DNA from: DASVBJ01 sp036375895 | GTDB lineage: Bacteria; Actinomycetota; Actinomycetes; JACCUZ01 | Reading direction: 5' to 3' | DNA: 18,764 nt | Assembly (NCBI GenBank): GCA_036375895.1 | Contig: DASVBJ010000202.1 | Coordinates: forward strand, 1-18,764 | Shown here: positions 6,543 to 13,491 of the stretch, one piece after another | Layout of the letters: each line of letters opens with the position of its first letter | Position numbering within the stretch: the stretch's first letter is position 1 | Notes under the pieces: generated by a model | Seen by the model: only the letters and a program-made list of their open reading frames with translations | The model's database searches: none | What the model was told of the DNA's origin: nothing | Position numbers and translations under genes: made by a program

Positions 6543-6941
6543 GTGGCCGGTCCGTCCGCCATCGACGGGCTGCTGGCCGCTGCCCGCGCCGTCCTGGACC
6601 GGGTGGCGCCGGAGGACCTCGCCACCGAGGTGGCGCGTGGGGCACTCGTGCTGGACACCCGACCGGTCGAGCAACGGCAGCGCGACGGGGAGCTGCCCGG
6701 AGCGGTCGTGATCGACCGCAACGTCCTCGAATGGCGGCTCGACCCGACCTGCCCTCACCGACTCCCTGCCGTCACCAGCCACGACGTACGCATCATCGTC
6801 GTCTGCAACGAGGGCTACAGCTCCAGCCTCGCGGCGGCGACGCTGCGGCAGCTCGGCCTCCACCGGGCCACGGACCTGGCCGGCGGCTACCAGGCCTGGC
6901 TCGCCGCCGAGCGCCGCCGGGCTCCCCTGCCCCCGTCCTGA
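6543..6941 (+). CDS. Rhodanese-domain sulfurtransferase
   Basis: Encodes 132 residues, a single rhodanese domain. The active-site loop is CNEGYSS with Cys88 as the persulfide-forming residue. The upstream strand VLDTRPVEQRQRDGELPGAVVI and the closing DLAGGYQAWL are typical family signatures. Single-domain rhodaneses pass sulfane sulfur from thiosulfate, persulfides or polysulfides to thiols or cyanide in the cytosol. GTG 6543 is the only plausible initiation codon in frame; it has a weak AGGA about seven bases upstream. It diverges from arsM and is about 3 kb from the SQR-DsrC-DsrE operon, so a shared role in sulfur or thiol stress is possible. It converges on secDF with a 19-base gap that holds part of a hairpin. 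Confidence 0.9.
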   Translation: MAGPSAIDGLLAAARAVLDRVAPEDLATEVARGALVLDTRPVEQRQRDGELPGAVVIDRNVLEWRLDPTCPHRLPAVTSHDVRIIVVCNEGYSSSLAAATLRQLGLHRATDLAGGYQAWLAAERRRAPLPPS

Positions 6942-6950
6942 CGCGGGGGC
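6929..6950. terminator. GC-rich hairpin between convergent rhodanese and secDF genes
   Basis: GCCCCCG (6929-6935) and CGGGGGC (6944-6950) form a perfect seven-base stem with an eight-base loop containing the rhodanese stop codon. The position between convergent genes fits a bidirectional terminator. There is no T-run, which is common in high-GC actinobacteria. Confidence 0.5.
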
Positions 6951-6960
6951 GCACCTGGAG

Positions 6961-9258
6961 TCACACGACCGCTCCGCTGCCGGTGCGCTCGGCCCGCTGG
7001 GGCCGGCCCCCACCACGTACCGCCTTGGGCTGCGGCGGCGACAGGCTGCTGCGCGCCTCGAGCTCGATCGCCAGCGGGCCCGCGGTGAACATCGAGGAGT
7101 AGGTGCCGACCCCGATGCCGATGAGCAGCGCGAGCGCGAAGTCGGTCAGCGAGTCGCCGCCGAGCACGGCGAGGGCGGTCAGGATGAACATCGCGCCCAG
7201 GCCGGTGTTGACCGTGCGCGGCACCGTCTGCACGATCGCGGAGTTCATGACCTTCCGGAACGGCAGGCCGCGATGCGCGCCCCACAGCTCACGGACCCGG
7301 TCGAAGACCACGACCGAGTCGTTGACGGAGTAACCGATGACGGTCAGAAGGGCCGCGAGGAACACCCCGTCGAGCGGCTTGCCCAGCCAGGCGAAGACGC
7401 CCACGAGCAGGAGCACGTCGTGGGCCATGGCCGCCACCGCAGCCGCTCCGAAGGTCCACCGGAACCGCACCGCCAGGTAGGCCAGCTGGGCGGCCAGCGC
7501 CACGCCGAGGGCGATCAGCGCCTTGGTGCGCAGCTCGTCCCCGAGGCTGGGCCCGATCAGCTCGTCGCGCTCCTTGGTGACCGGGCCACCCGCCGTCTTC
7601 TCGAGCGCGGCGCGGATCTCGGCCTCGCCGTCGTTGGACAGCGCCGCGGTGCGCACCGAGACGTTGTCCCGACCGCTCTCCTGCACGACCGCGCGCGGGA
7701 ACCCTGCGTCGGACACCGCCGCCCGGGCGTCCTCGACCGCGAGCGGCGTGCTCGTGGCGTACTCCACCAACCTGCCCCCCGTGAACTCCACACCCAGGTT
7801 CAACCCCCGGACGACGATGCCCGAGACGGCAAGCACGAGGGCGACCGCCGACAACGCCAGCCAGCGCCGGCCACGCCGCATGAGGTCCGGGTCCCGCCGG
7901 GCCAGCGCGGTCCTGACCCGACCGAGCCCGGCCACGCCCGTGATCCGCGGGCGAGCGGCCACGCCCCGCCGCCGCAAGGCCACCTCGACCAGGGCACGGG
8001 TGACGACGAGCGCCGACACCATCGACGCGAGCACGCCGATCGCCAGCGTGACACCGAAGCCGCGAACGGGTCCGGAGGCGAGGAAGAAGAGCAGGCCCCC
8101 GGCGAGCAGCGTGGTGACGTTCGAGTCGATGATGGCGCTCCACGCCTTCGCGAACCCGGTCGACACCGCGGCCCGCACCCCCCTCCCGGGCGCCCCGGCG
8201 TACTCCTCCCGGGCCCGTTCGAACACCAGCACGTTCGCGTCGATGGCCATCCCGATCGCGAGCACGAAGCCCGCGAGGCCCGGCAGCGTGAGCGTCGCGC
8301 CGAGAGCGACCAGCACGGCGTACGAGATCAGGGCGTAGCAGGCGAGAGCGACGGTCGCGAGGGCGCCCACCAGCCGGTAGACCACCACGATGAACAGCCC
8401 CGTCAGCACGATGCCGATCAGCGCGGCCGTCGCGCTGGCCTCGATGGCTTGCGCGCCGAGGGTCGGACCGACGGTCCGCTGCTCGATGACCTCGACCGGG
8501 ACGGGTAGCGCACCGCCCCGGACGAGGGCCGCGAGGTCCTTGGCCTCCTCGGCGGTGAACGAGCCGGTGATCTGCGTGGTGCCGCCGGTGATGCCGACGT
8601 CGCAGGGCACGTCGGCGGCGACCGCGGGCGAGGAGATCACCTGGTCGTCGAGGACGATCGCGAGGCGCCTGGTCGGGTCACCCGGAGGCTTGCAGGCGGC
8701 CGCGCCGGTCGCCTGCTCCCACGCCCGCTGGCCGCCTCCCTTGAAGTCGACGGCGACGTACCAGCCGCCGAGGCCCTGCGAGTCCAGAGCCGCCTCGGCA
8801 CCCTTCACGCCTTCCCCGGTCAGGGCGGGCGGACCGAGCCGCAGCGGTTGCCCGCCCTCGTCCGGCAGCACGGTCTCGCCGGCAGCGGGCTTCCCGGTCG
8901 CGTCGGCCAGGCCGGTCACCGGGTGGAAGCGCAGCTGCGCCGTCCGGCCGATGACCTCAGCCGCCTCGCGGGGGTCCTGCACGCCGGGCAGCTCGACGAT
9001 GATGCGCCGCTCGCCCGAGCGGGTGAGGCTGGGCTCGGAGACACCGAGCGCGTCGACCCGGCGACGCAGCACCTCGACCGCCCGGTCGGTGGACTCCCGG
9101 TTGGCGCTCGCCGTCGGCGAGTCCTTGGTCTCGAGGACGATCTGCGTGCCGCCGCGCAGGTCGAGGCCCAGGCGGGCCGGGGTGGTCAGGGCGAAGTAGA
9201 GCGAGCCGGCGACGATGCCGACCGCCACGAGGGCGCGGATGAACGGGGCACGGGACAC
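6961..9258 (-). CDS. secDF: Fused protein-export membrane protein SecDF
   Basis: Encodes 765 residues. SecD and SecF use the proton-motive force to help the SecYEG channel release exported proteins. The SecD half has the N-terminal GLDLRGGTQIVL (31-42), the periplasmic P1 region (about 50-260) and the conserved AIGMAIDANVLVFER (335-349). The SecF half begins near residue 460 with LNLGVEFTGG (486-495) and contains GYSVNDSVVVFDRVRE. Twelve membrane segments are expected. The fusion is seamless in one frame with no frameshift. GTG 9258 is chosen because GGAGG lies just upstream and the predicted N-terminal helix starts directly after it. Most actinobacteria have separate secD and secF beside yajC/ruv genes; none of those genes is here, so this may be an extra copy. 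Confidence 0.95.
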   Translation of the reverse strand: MSRAPFIRALVAVGIVAGSLYFALTTPARLGLDLRGGTQIVLETKDSPTASANRESTDRAVEVLRRRVDALGVSEPSLTRSGERRIIVELPGVQDPREAAEVIGRTAQLRFHPVTGLADATGKPAAGETVLPDEGGQPLRLGPPALTGEGVKGAEAALDSQGLGGWYVAVDFKGGGQRAWEQATGAAACKPPGDPTRRLAIVLDDQVISSPAVAADVPCDVGITGGTTQITGSFTAEEAKDLAALVRGGALPVPVEVIEQRTVGPTLGAQAIEASATAALIGIVLTGLFIVVVYRLVGALATVALACYALISYAVLVALGATLTLPGLAGFVLAIGMAIDANVLVFERAREEYAGAPGRGVRAAVSTGFAKAWSAIIDSNVTTLLAGGLLFFLASGPVRGFGVTLAIGVLASMVSALVVTRALVEVALRRRGVAARPRITGVAGLGRVRTALARRDPDLMRRGRRWLALSAVALVLAVSGIVVRGLNLGVEFTGGRLVEYATSTPLAVEDARAAVSDAGFPRAVVQESGRDNVSVRTAALSNDGEAEIRAALEKTAGGPVTKERDELIGPSLGDELRTKALIALGVALAAQLAYLAVRFRWTFGAAAVAAMAHDVLLLVGVFAWLGKPLDGVFLAALLTVIGYSVNDSVVVFDRVRELWGAHRGLPFRKVMNSAIVQTVPRTVNTGLGAMFILTALAVLGGDSLTDFALALLIGIGVGTYSSMFTAGPLAIELEARSSLSPPQPKAVRGGGRPQRAERTGSGAVV

Positions 9259-9283
9259 TGAGGCCTCCGGTGGTGGCCGCGGG

Positions 9284-9300
9284 CCGTGCCAGCAGCACGG
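9284..9300. repeat. Inverted repeat between the small membrane protein gene and secDF
   Basis: CCGTGC (9284-9289) and GCACGG (9295-9300) are perfect six-base arms around a five-base loop. The hairpin lies about 25 bases upstream of the secDF start. It could attenuate read-through from the upstream gene or be chance in GC-rich DNA. Confidence 0.35.
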
Positions 9301-9376
9301 TACGGCGGGAAAGGGCGAGGTGGGCTTCGAGCCGCGTGCCGGGCAGGGCCGACGCGGCAGCGGCTGGACGGGGCGG

Positions 9377-9829
9377 TCAGGCGCCGGACGGCGCGAGCAG
9401 GCAGGCCCGAGCCGGAGGGGCCCGCTGCCGCCGCACGCCGGCGCGAGGAGCACCGGTGCGACGCGGCGCGCTCGCCCGGCGTACGCCCAGCAGGTGCAGG
9501 GCCACGAGGAGCGGCAGCGCCGGCAGCACGACGTGCGGCAGGGAGTGGCCGCTTCCCGCGGCGGCCGCGGTGCCCGACGGCGCCGCGGCGACCGTCGTCG
9601 GCTGGCCCGGGCCGGTTCGGACGGACCGGGTCGAACGGGGCAGGAGCCCGGTGGAGGAGTCGGCCCCGCGGACGGCGCCGATGACGCGGGCGGCGGTCGG
9701 AGACGCGCCTCCCGAGACCGCCGCGCCCGCGCCGAGGACGGCGAGGACCGCGGTCAGGGCCAGCGCGACGGCGGCGAGCAGGGCCCAGGCGACGCGGCTG
9801 GGCGTACCCCAGCGGGCGCTGGCCTGCAC
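9377..9829 (-). CDS. Small membrane protein of unknown function, upstream of secDF
   Basis: Encodes 150 residues from a GTG preceded by a near-perfect GGAGGTGA ribosome-binding site, which is the main reason to believe the gene. Residues about 13-36 are a strongly hydrophobic Ala/Leu/Val helix (signal anchor or signal peptide). A low-complexity Ala/Ser/Thr/Gly/Pro segment follows, then a second hydrophobic stretch (PHVVLPALPLLVALHLLGV, about 97-115) and a very basic Arg-rich tail. The topology would be two membrane helices with an external loop. No domain is recognised. It lies 118 bases upstream of secDF on the same strand, with a hairpin in between, and diverges from the sulfur operon. Confidence 0.6.
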   Translation of the reverse strand: MQASARWGTPSRVAWALLAAVALALTAVLAVLGAGAAVSGGASPTAARVIGAVRGADSSTGLLPRSTRSVRTGPGQPTTVAAAPSGTAAAAGSGHSLPHVVLPALPLLVALHLLGVRRASAPRRTGAPRAGVRRQRAPPARACLLAPSGA

Positions 9830-9882
9830 GGCTTCACCTCCGGGCGTCGCGAGGCCTCAAAGGGTAACCGGTGCGGCGGGCG

Positions 9883-9916
9883 TGACCTTCGGGTCCGAGG
9901 TCCGGACCTTGGGCCC
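9883..9916. promoter_or_regulatory. GGACC/GGTCC-rich palindromic region upstream of the SQR gene
   Basis: TGACC-TTCG-GGTCC (9883-9896) is an imperfect inverted repeat. AGGTCCGGACCT (9898-9909) is a perfect 12-base palindrome. The element GACCTT-n-GG recurs at 9884 and 9905, 21 bases (two helical turns) apart. This resembles GGGACC-n-GGTCCC-like boxes of DosR/NarL response regulators, but the match is loose. Confidence 0.35.
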
Positions 9917-9918
9917 TA

Positions 9919-9936
9919 GGTGCCCCCTGGGGTATC
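9919..9936. promoter_or_regulatory. CsoR/CstR-like operator upstream of the SQR gene
   Basis: GGTGCCCC-CT-GGGGTATC is an 8-2-8 inverted repeat with two mismatches in its arms. C-run/G-run palindromes bounded by TA are the known operator type of CsoR-family repressors, including the persulfide sensor CstR that controls sulfide-oxidation genes in Staphylococcus. It lies about 45 bases upstream of the start codon. No csoR-family gene is present in the window. Confidence 0.45.
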
Positions 9937-9981
9937 TCGTAGCGTCGGCCCCGAAGGAGCGCGAGACCGAGGGAGCCGACG

Positions 9982-11217
9982 ATGAGGCGACTGCTGGTGC
10001 TGGGTGCCGGCACGGCGGGCACGATGGTGGTCAACAAGCTGCGGCACCGGCTGGCCGGAGACGAGTGGCAGATCACCGTCGTGGACCAGGACGAGATGCA
10101 CTACTACCAGCCGGGCTACCTGTTCATCCCGTTCGGCACGTACGAGCCCAGGGACGTCGTCAAGCCGCGCCGGGCCTTCCTGCCCAGCGGCGTCGACGTC
10201 GTCATCGGCGAGATCGACAAGGTCGAGCCGGAGCAGAACAAGGTGCTGCTCGCCGGCGGGCGGGAGCTGCCGTACGACTACCTGGTGATCGCGACGGGGA
10301 CCGCCCCGCGCCCCGACCAGACGCCGGGCATGCTCGAGGGTGAGTGGCGCCGCAGCATCCACGACTTCTACAGCTTCGAGGGCGCGCAGGCGCTGGCCGA
10401 GGCGCTGAAGGGCTTCGACGGCGGCCGGCTCGTGGTGCACATCGTCGACATGCCCATCAAGTGCCCGGTGGCGCCCCTGGAGTTCACCTTCCTCGCCGAC
10501 GCGTGGTTCCGCGAACGTGGCATGCGTGACCGGGTCGAGATGGTCTACGTGACACCGCTGCCCGGCGCGTTCACGAAGCCGATCGCCTCGGCCCACCTGG
10601 GCTCGATGCTCGATGAGCGGAAGGTCCAGGTCGAGCCCGACTTCATGGTCGAGCGTGTCGACCCGGAGACCAAGACGCTGGTCTCGTACGACGAGCGGGA
10701 GATCCCCTTCGACCTGCTCGTGACGGTGCCGCTCAACATGGGCGCCGAGTACGTGGCCCGGTCCGGGCTCGGCAATGAGCTCAACTACGTGCCGGTCGAC
10801 AAGCACACCTTGCTGTCCAGGCAGTACGACAACGTCTTCGCGGTCGGGGACGCGTCGGACATCCCCGCCTCGAAGGCCGGGTCGGTCGCGCACTTCTCGG
10901 TCGAGGTGTTCACCGAGAACTTCGTGCGGCACGTCGAGGGGCTGCCGATGGTCGAGCGGTTCGACGGGCACGCCAACTGCTTCATCGAGTCGGGCCACGG
11001 CAAGGGCCTGCTGATCGACTTCAACTACGACACCGAGCCCCTCCCCGGCAAGTACCCGGTGCCGGGCGTGGGCCCGTTCACCTTGCTGGCCGAGAGCACC
11101 GCCAACCACTGGGGCAAGCTCGCGTTCCGCTGGATCTACTGGAACGTGCTCCTGCGTGGTCGGCCGATCCCGCTGCCGGCGCACATGTCCATGGTCGGCA
11201 AGAGCCGTCCGGAATAA
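9982..11217 (+). CDS. Sulfide:quinone oxidoreductase-like FAD flavoprotein
   Basis: Encodes 411 residues. SQR oxidises sulfide to sulfane sulfur and passes electrons to the quinone pool at the inner face of the membrane. An N-terminal FAD Rossmann motif (LVLGAGTAGTM, 5-15) is followed by YYQPGYLFIPFG (41-52), a signature of SQR-type enzymes. YDYLVIATGT (98-107) and the second flavin motif NVFAVGDASD (284-293) are present. Two redox cysteines remain: Cys161 (IKCPVAP) and Cys333 (ANCFIES), matching the pair conserved across SQR classes; the third cysteine of some classes is absent. The C-terminus has an aromatic amphipathic segment (NHWGKLAFRWIYWNVLL, 375-391) suited to monotopic membrane binding. 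GGGAG six bases before the ATG supports the start. First gene of the sulfur operon. An NDH-2-like or flavocytochrome-c-like role cannot be excluded. Confidence 0.85.
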   Translation: MRRLLVLGAGTAGTMVVNKLRHRLAGDEWQITVVDQDEMHYYQPGYLFIPFGTYEPRDVVKPRRAFLPSGVDVVIGEIDKVEPEQNKVLLAGGRELPYDYLVIATGTAPRPDQTPGMLEGEWRRSIHDFYSFEGAQALAEALKGFDGGRLVVHIVDMPIKCPVAPLEFTFLADAWFRERGMRDRVEMVYVTPLPGAFTKPIASAHLGSMLDERKVQVEPDFMVERVDPETKTLVSYDEREIPFDLLVTVPLNMGAEYVARSGLGNELNYVPVDKHTLLSRQYDNVFAVGDASDIPASKAGSVAHFSVEVFTENFVRHVEGLPMVERFDGHANCFIESGHGKGLLIDFNYDTEPLPGKYPVPGVGPFTLLAESTANHWGKLAFRWIYWNVLLRGRPIPLPAHMSMVGKSRPE

Positions 11218-11226
11218 GGAGTCACC

Positions 11227-11541
11227 ATGCCTGTCACCACGATCGACGGTCACCAGGTCCACGTCGACGACGAGGGGTTCCTCACCGAGTACGACGAGTG
11301 GACCGAGGAGCTGGGCAAGTCCCTGGCCGCGCAGATCGGCATCGACCTGACGGATGCGCACTGGAAGGCGATCCGGTTCCTTCGTGACGACTTCAGGACC
11401 CAGGGCGAGACCGCCACGATCCGCCGGGTCTCGACGGTCGCCGGCATCCCCACCAAGGACCTGTTCATGCTCTTCCCGAAGAAGCCCGCCAAGAAGATGG
11501 CTTACATCGCCGGGCTGCCCAAGCCGCACGGCTGCGTGTGA
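11227..11541 (+). CDS. DsrC/TusE-family sulfur carrier protein with a single cysteine
   Basis: Encodes 104 residues, the usual size. DsrC/TusE proteins carry sulfur as a persulfide or trisulfide on a flexible C-terminal arm. The family is clear from the N-terminal DEGFL-x-x-Y-x-x-W, the helical middle (HWKAIRFLRDDF) and the arm GLPKPHGCV. Cys103, the penultimate residue (CysA), is the only cysteine. The position 11 residues before it, Cys (CysB) in true DsrC of dissimilatory sulfur metabolism, is Ala92. This makes it TusE-like or a DsrC-like carrier, not the classical two-cysteine DsrC. It starts nine bases after the SQR stop with an AAGGAG site, so it is co-transcribed. tRNA 2-thiouridine synthesis is the alternative role, but no other tus gene is nearby. 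Confidence 0.92.
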   Translation: MPVTTIDGHQVHVDDEGFLTEYDEWTEELGKSLAAQIGIDLTDAHWKAIRFLRDDFRTQGETATIRRVSTVAGIPTKDLFMLFPKKPAKKMAYIAGLPKPHGCV

Positions 11542-11564
11542 CGACGCGGATCGGAGGACACGTC

Positions 11565-12095
11565 ATGACGACCATGGAGACCGCTCCCGCGATCGTGCCG
11601 CAGTTCGATGAGGAGACCGGCCGCAAGCTCGCGATCATCAGCTCGAAGGGCAACCTGGACATGGCCTACCCGGGCCTGATCCTTGCCAACGCGGCGCTCG
11701 GCGAGGGCGTCGAGACGCACCTGTTCTTCACGTTCTGGGGCTTCGACATGATCGTCAAGTCCCGGATGAACGACCTGAAGTTCAGCCCGGTCGGCAACGC
11801 GGCGATGCACATGCCGGTCGGCGACGTGCGGATGCCGCAGGCGCTGGCACCGATGCCGGGCGTGACGGCGATGGCGACGAAGATGATGAAGAAGCAGATC
11901 GCCGACCTCGGCGTGCCCGAGGTGCCCGACTTCCTGGACCAGATCGTCGCGTCCGGCGGTCACCTGTGGGCGTGCCGGATGTCCGCGGACATGATGAAGC
12001 TGCACGAGGACGACCTGCGCGACGACGTCGAGGGCATCATCAGTGCGGCGGACTTCATCGAGAAGACCGAGGGCGCCCAGCTGCTCTTCATCTGA
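11565..12095 (+). CDS. DsrE3-like sulfurtransferase (DsrE/DsrF family)
   Basis: Encodes 176 residues. The protein has the DsrE/F-like pattern: a first strand KLAIISSKGNLD (21-32), a helix, EVETHLFFTFWGF-type second strand (about 50-60), and a single cysteine in HLWACRMSADMM (Cys137), the conserved active-site Cys of the DsrE2/DsrE3 branch. Such proteins accept and hand on sulfane sulfur, often between rhodanese, TusA and DsrC. The ATG at 11565 has GGAGG about seven bases upstream and is preferred to a GTG at 11538 that overlaps the DsrC stop. It lies 23 bases after the DsrC-like gene. Unlike DsrE2 it has no obvious membrane helices. Its pairing with SQR and DsrC strongly suggests a persulfide relay. 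Confidence 0.85.
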   Translation: MTTMETAPAIVPQFDEETGRKLAIISSKGNLDMAYPGLILANAALGEGVETHLFFTFWGFDMIVKSRMNDLKFSPVGNAAMHMPVGDVRMPQALAPMPGVTAMATKMMKKQIADLGVPEVPDFLDQIVASGGHLWACRMSADMMKLHEDDLRDDVEGIISAADFIEKTEGAQLLFI

Positions 12096-12110
12096 TCGAC
12101 CTCAGCCCGG

Positions 12111-12542
12111 TCAGCCCTTCGGCCGTTTGGCCTGCTGTGCGGCAGCCCTGGCCGCCTCGGTCACCTCGCGGGCGTTCGCCCTGTAGTCGGCGTAACGCCC
12201 CACGGCCTCCCGGACGTACGCACCGACCGCCGCGGGGTCGATGTCGTCGCCTCGCTTGAAGTCCCACGTCTTCAGAGTTGATGTCCCGGGCCGCAGGACG
12301 CCACGCGGGTCCTCGAGCATGACGCCGTACAGGAAGCGGAGACAGGCGCCGTTCTTCGTGGCGTTGATCGCGCAGACCCAGTGCCGCCAGTCCCGGTTCA
12401 ACGCGTACATGAGGATCTTGTACTTCACCGCGATGTCGAAGCCCGGGTGGGCGTCCGTGATCGCCGCGTCGAGGGCGGTCAGGGCCGGTGCCGCCTCGGC
12501 GTCCACGTCGGCCAGGTAGGTCTCGAACGCGGAGCCCGTCAC
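12111..12542 (-). CDS. DUF1801 domain protein
   Basis: Encodes about 143 residues. The DUF1801 (YdhG-like) fold is recognisable from KYKILMYALNRDWRHWVCAI in the first half and FLYGVMLEDPRGVLRPGTS-type strands in the middle, ending in a Lys/Ala/Arg-rich helix. The biochemical role of this widespread family is not established. The GTG at 12542 is chosen because GAGGGG sits six bases upstream; another GTG two codons earlier overlaps that site. It converges on the sulfur operon with a 15-base gap and probably has no functional link to it. Confidence 0.85.
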   Translation of the reverse strand: MTGSAFETYLADVDAEAAPALTALDAAITDAHPGFDIAVKYKILMYALNRDWRHWVCAINATKNGACLRFLYGVMLEDPRGVLRPGTSTLKTWDFKRGDDIDPAAVGAYVREAVGRYADYRANAREVTEAARAAAQQAKRPKG

Positions 12543-12564
12543 GTGCACCCCCTCGGGTCAGGGC

Positions 12565-12918
12565 TCATCGGCCGAGGTACAGCTGTCCCCCGCGTTCGGT
12601 CACCGGCCGGCGTCCGAGGGGCAGGATCCTGGTGAGTCCGCGGAACGCGAGGCCGAGCCCGGGCACCTTGGCGAACGCGCCCTGAGGTCCGCGCACCATC
12701 CGCCCGGTCGCCACGTCGTACTTCGACGCGTGCCACGGGCAGACCAGGCAGCCGTCGTCGTCGATGCTGCCGCCCGCCAGGTCGGCGCCGAGGTGGCGGC
12801 ACCGGCGGCTCACGGCGAAGTAGCGACCGCCGGCGTTGCCCACGGCGTAGCGCCCCACCCCGATGACCTTGCCGGGCGGGAGATCGACCGCGGCACCAAC
12901 CTGCTCCTCGTCACTCAT
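12565..12918 (-). CDS. Rieske [2Fe-2S] domain protein
   Basis: Encodes 117 residues, a free-standing Rieske ferredoxin-like domain. The two cluster-binding motifs are intact: C-R-H in SRRCRHLGADLAG (about residue 40) and C-P-W-H in GCLVCPWHASKYD (about 58-65), 17 residues between them. Proteins like this act as small cytosolic electron carriers or as stand-alone partners of oxygenases. ATG 12918 has AAGGGAGA just upstream. No oxygenase or reductase gene adjoins it; the upstream neighbour on the same strand is an acetyltransferase 44 bases away. There is no signal peptide or Tat motif, so it is not a bc1-complex Rieske protein. Confidence 0.9.
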   Translation of the reverse strand: MSDEEQVGAAVDLPPGKVIGVGRYAVGNAGGRYFAVSRRCRHLGADLAGGSIDDDGCLVCPWHASKYDVATGRMVRGPQGAFAKVPGLGLAFRGLTRILPLGRRPVTERGGQLYLGR

Positions 12919-12962
12919 CGGGTCTCCCTTCGCCGGCAATGCATCGACTGTAGGCCGACTGC

Positions 12963-13439
12963 CTACTCCAGCGGCAGCTTCATGCCGAGGTGGCTCGCCC
13001 GGAAGCCCAGCGTCTCGTAGAAGCGGTGCGCGTCGACCCGGCTCCGGTCGGTGGTCAGCTGGACCACCCGGCAGCCCCGCGCGCGTGCCTCGTCGATCGC
13101 GACGGCCATGAGCCGCCGGCCAAGGCCGGCTCCCCGCGCCTCCCGGGCCACGCGGACCGCCTCGACCTGCGCCCGCCACGCTCCGCGGCGGCTCAGCCCC
13201 GGCAGGAACGTCAGCTGCAGCGTGGCGACCACCCGCCCGTCGACCTCGCCGACCAGCAGCCGGTTGCGCGGGTCGCGGTCGATCTCGTCGAAGGCCGCCC
13301 AGTACCCGTCCGGCAGCGGGTCGCCGAGCGCCTCCCGCGTCGCCCCCAGCGTGTCGTCGGCGAGCAGCTCGACGATGCGCGGGACGTCCTCCCGGCGGGC
13401 CGCGCGGACGGTCAGAGCATCGGGGCTCGGTTCTCGCAC
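12963..13439 (-). CDS. GNAT-family N-acetyltransferase
   Basis: Encodes about 158 residues. The acetyl-CoA-binding motif A is clear (VEAVRVAREARGAGLGRRLM, with the R-G-x-G-x-G/R loop), and motif B ends in AHRFYETLGFRASHLGM. The N-terminus TVRAARREDVPRIVELLADD is the standard opening of the fold. The substrate cannot be deduced. GTG 13439 has AGGA about eight bases upstream; an in-frame GTG at 13469 lacks a site. It lies on the same strand as its neighbours with short gaps, but does not overlap them. Confidence 0.88.
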   Translation of the reverse strand: MREPSPDALTVRAARREDVPRIVELLADDTLGATREALGDPLPDGYWAAFDEIDRDPRNRLLVGEVDGRVVATLQLTFLPGLSRRGAWRAQVEAVRVAREARGAGLGRRLMAVAIDEARARGCRVVQLTTDRSRVDAHRFYETLGFRASHLGMKLPLE

Positions 13440-13491
13440 GTGCTCATCCTGCCGCAGCCGGCCCGCCACTCATCGGCGAGGCGGCGCCCGA

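Noticed and set aside
5689..6711. 340-codon open frame on the + strand
   Set aside because: Antisense to arsM and overlapping the rhodanese in another frame; no motif supports it.
7273..8508. 411-codon open frame on the + strand
   Set aside because: Antisense to secDF, whose own frame has all family motifs.
9916..11529. 537-codon open frame on the - strand
   Set aside because: It lies antisense to the SQR and DsrC-like genes, has low-complexity His/Asp/Arg-rich sequence and no domain. It is a GC-rich shadow frame.
12092..12135. Possible terminator between the convergent DsrE3-like and DUF1801 genes
   Set aside because: Only short interrupted complementarities (ACC/GGT, CTGA/TCAG) are present, with no stable stem or T-run.
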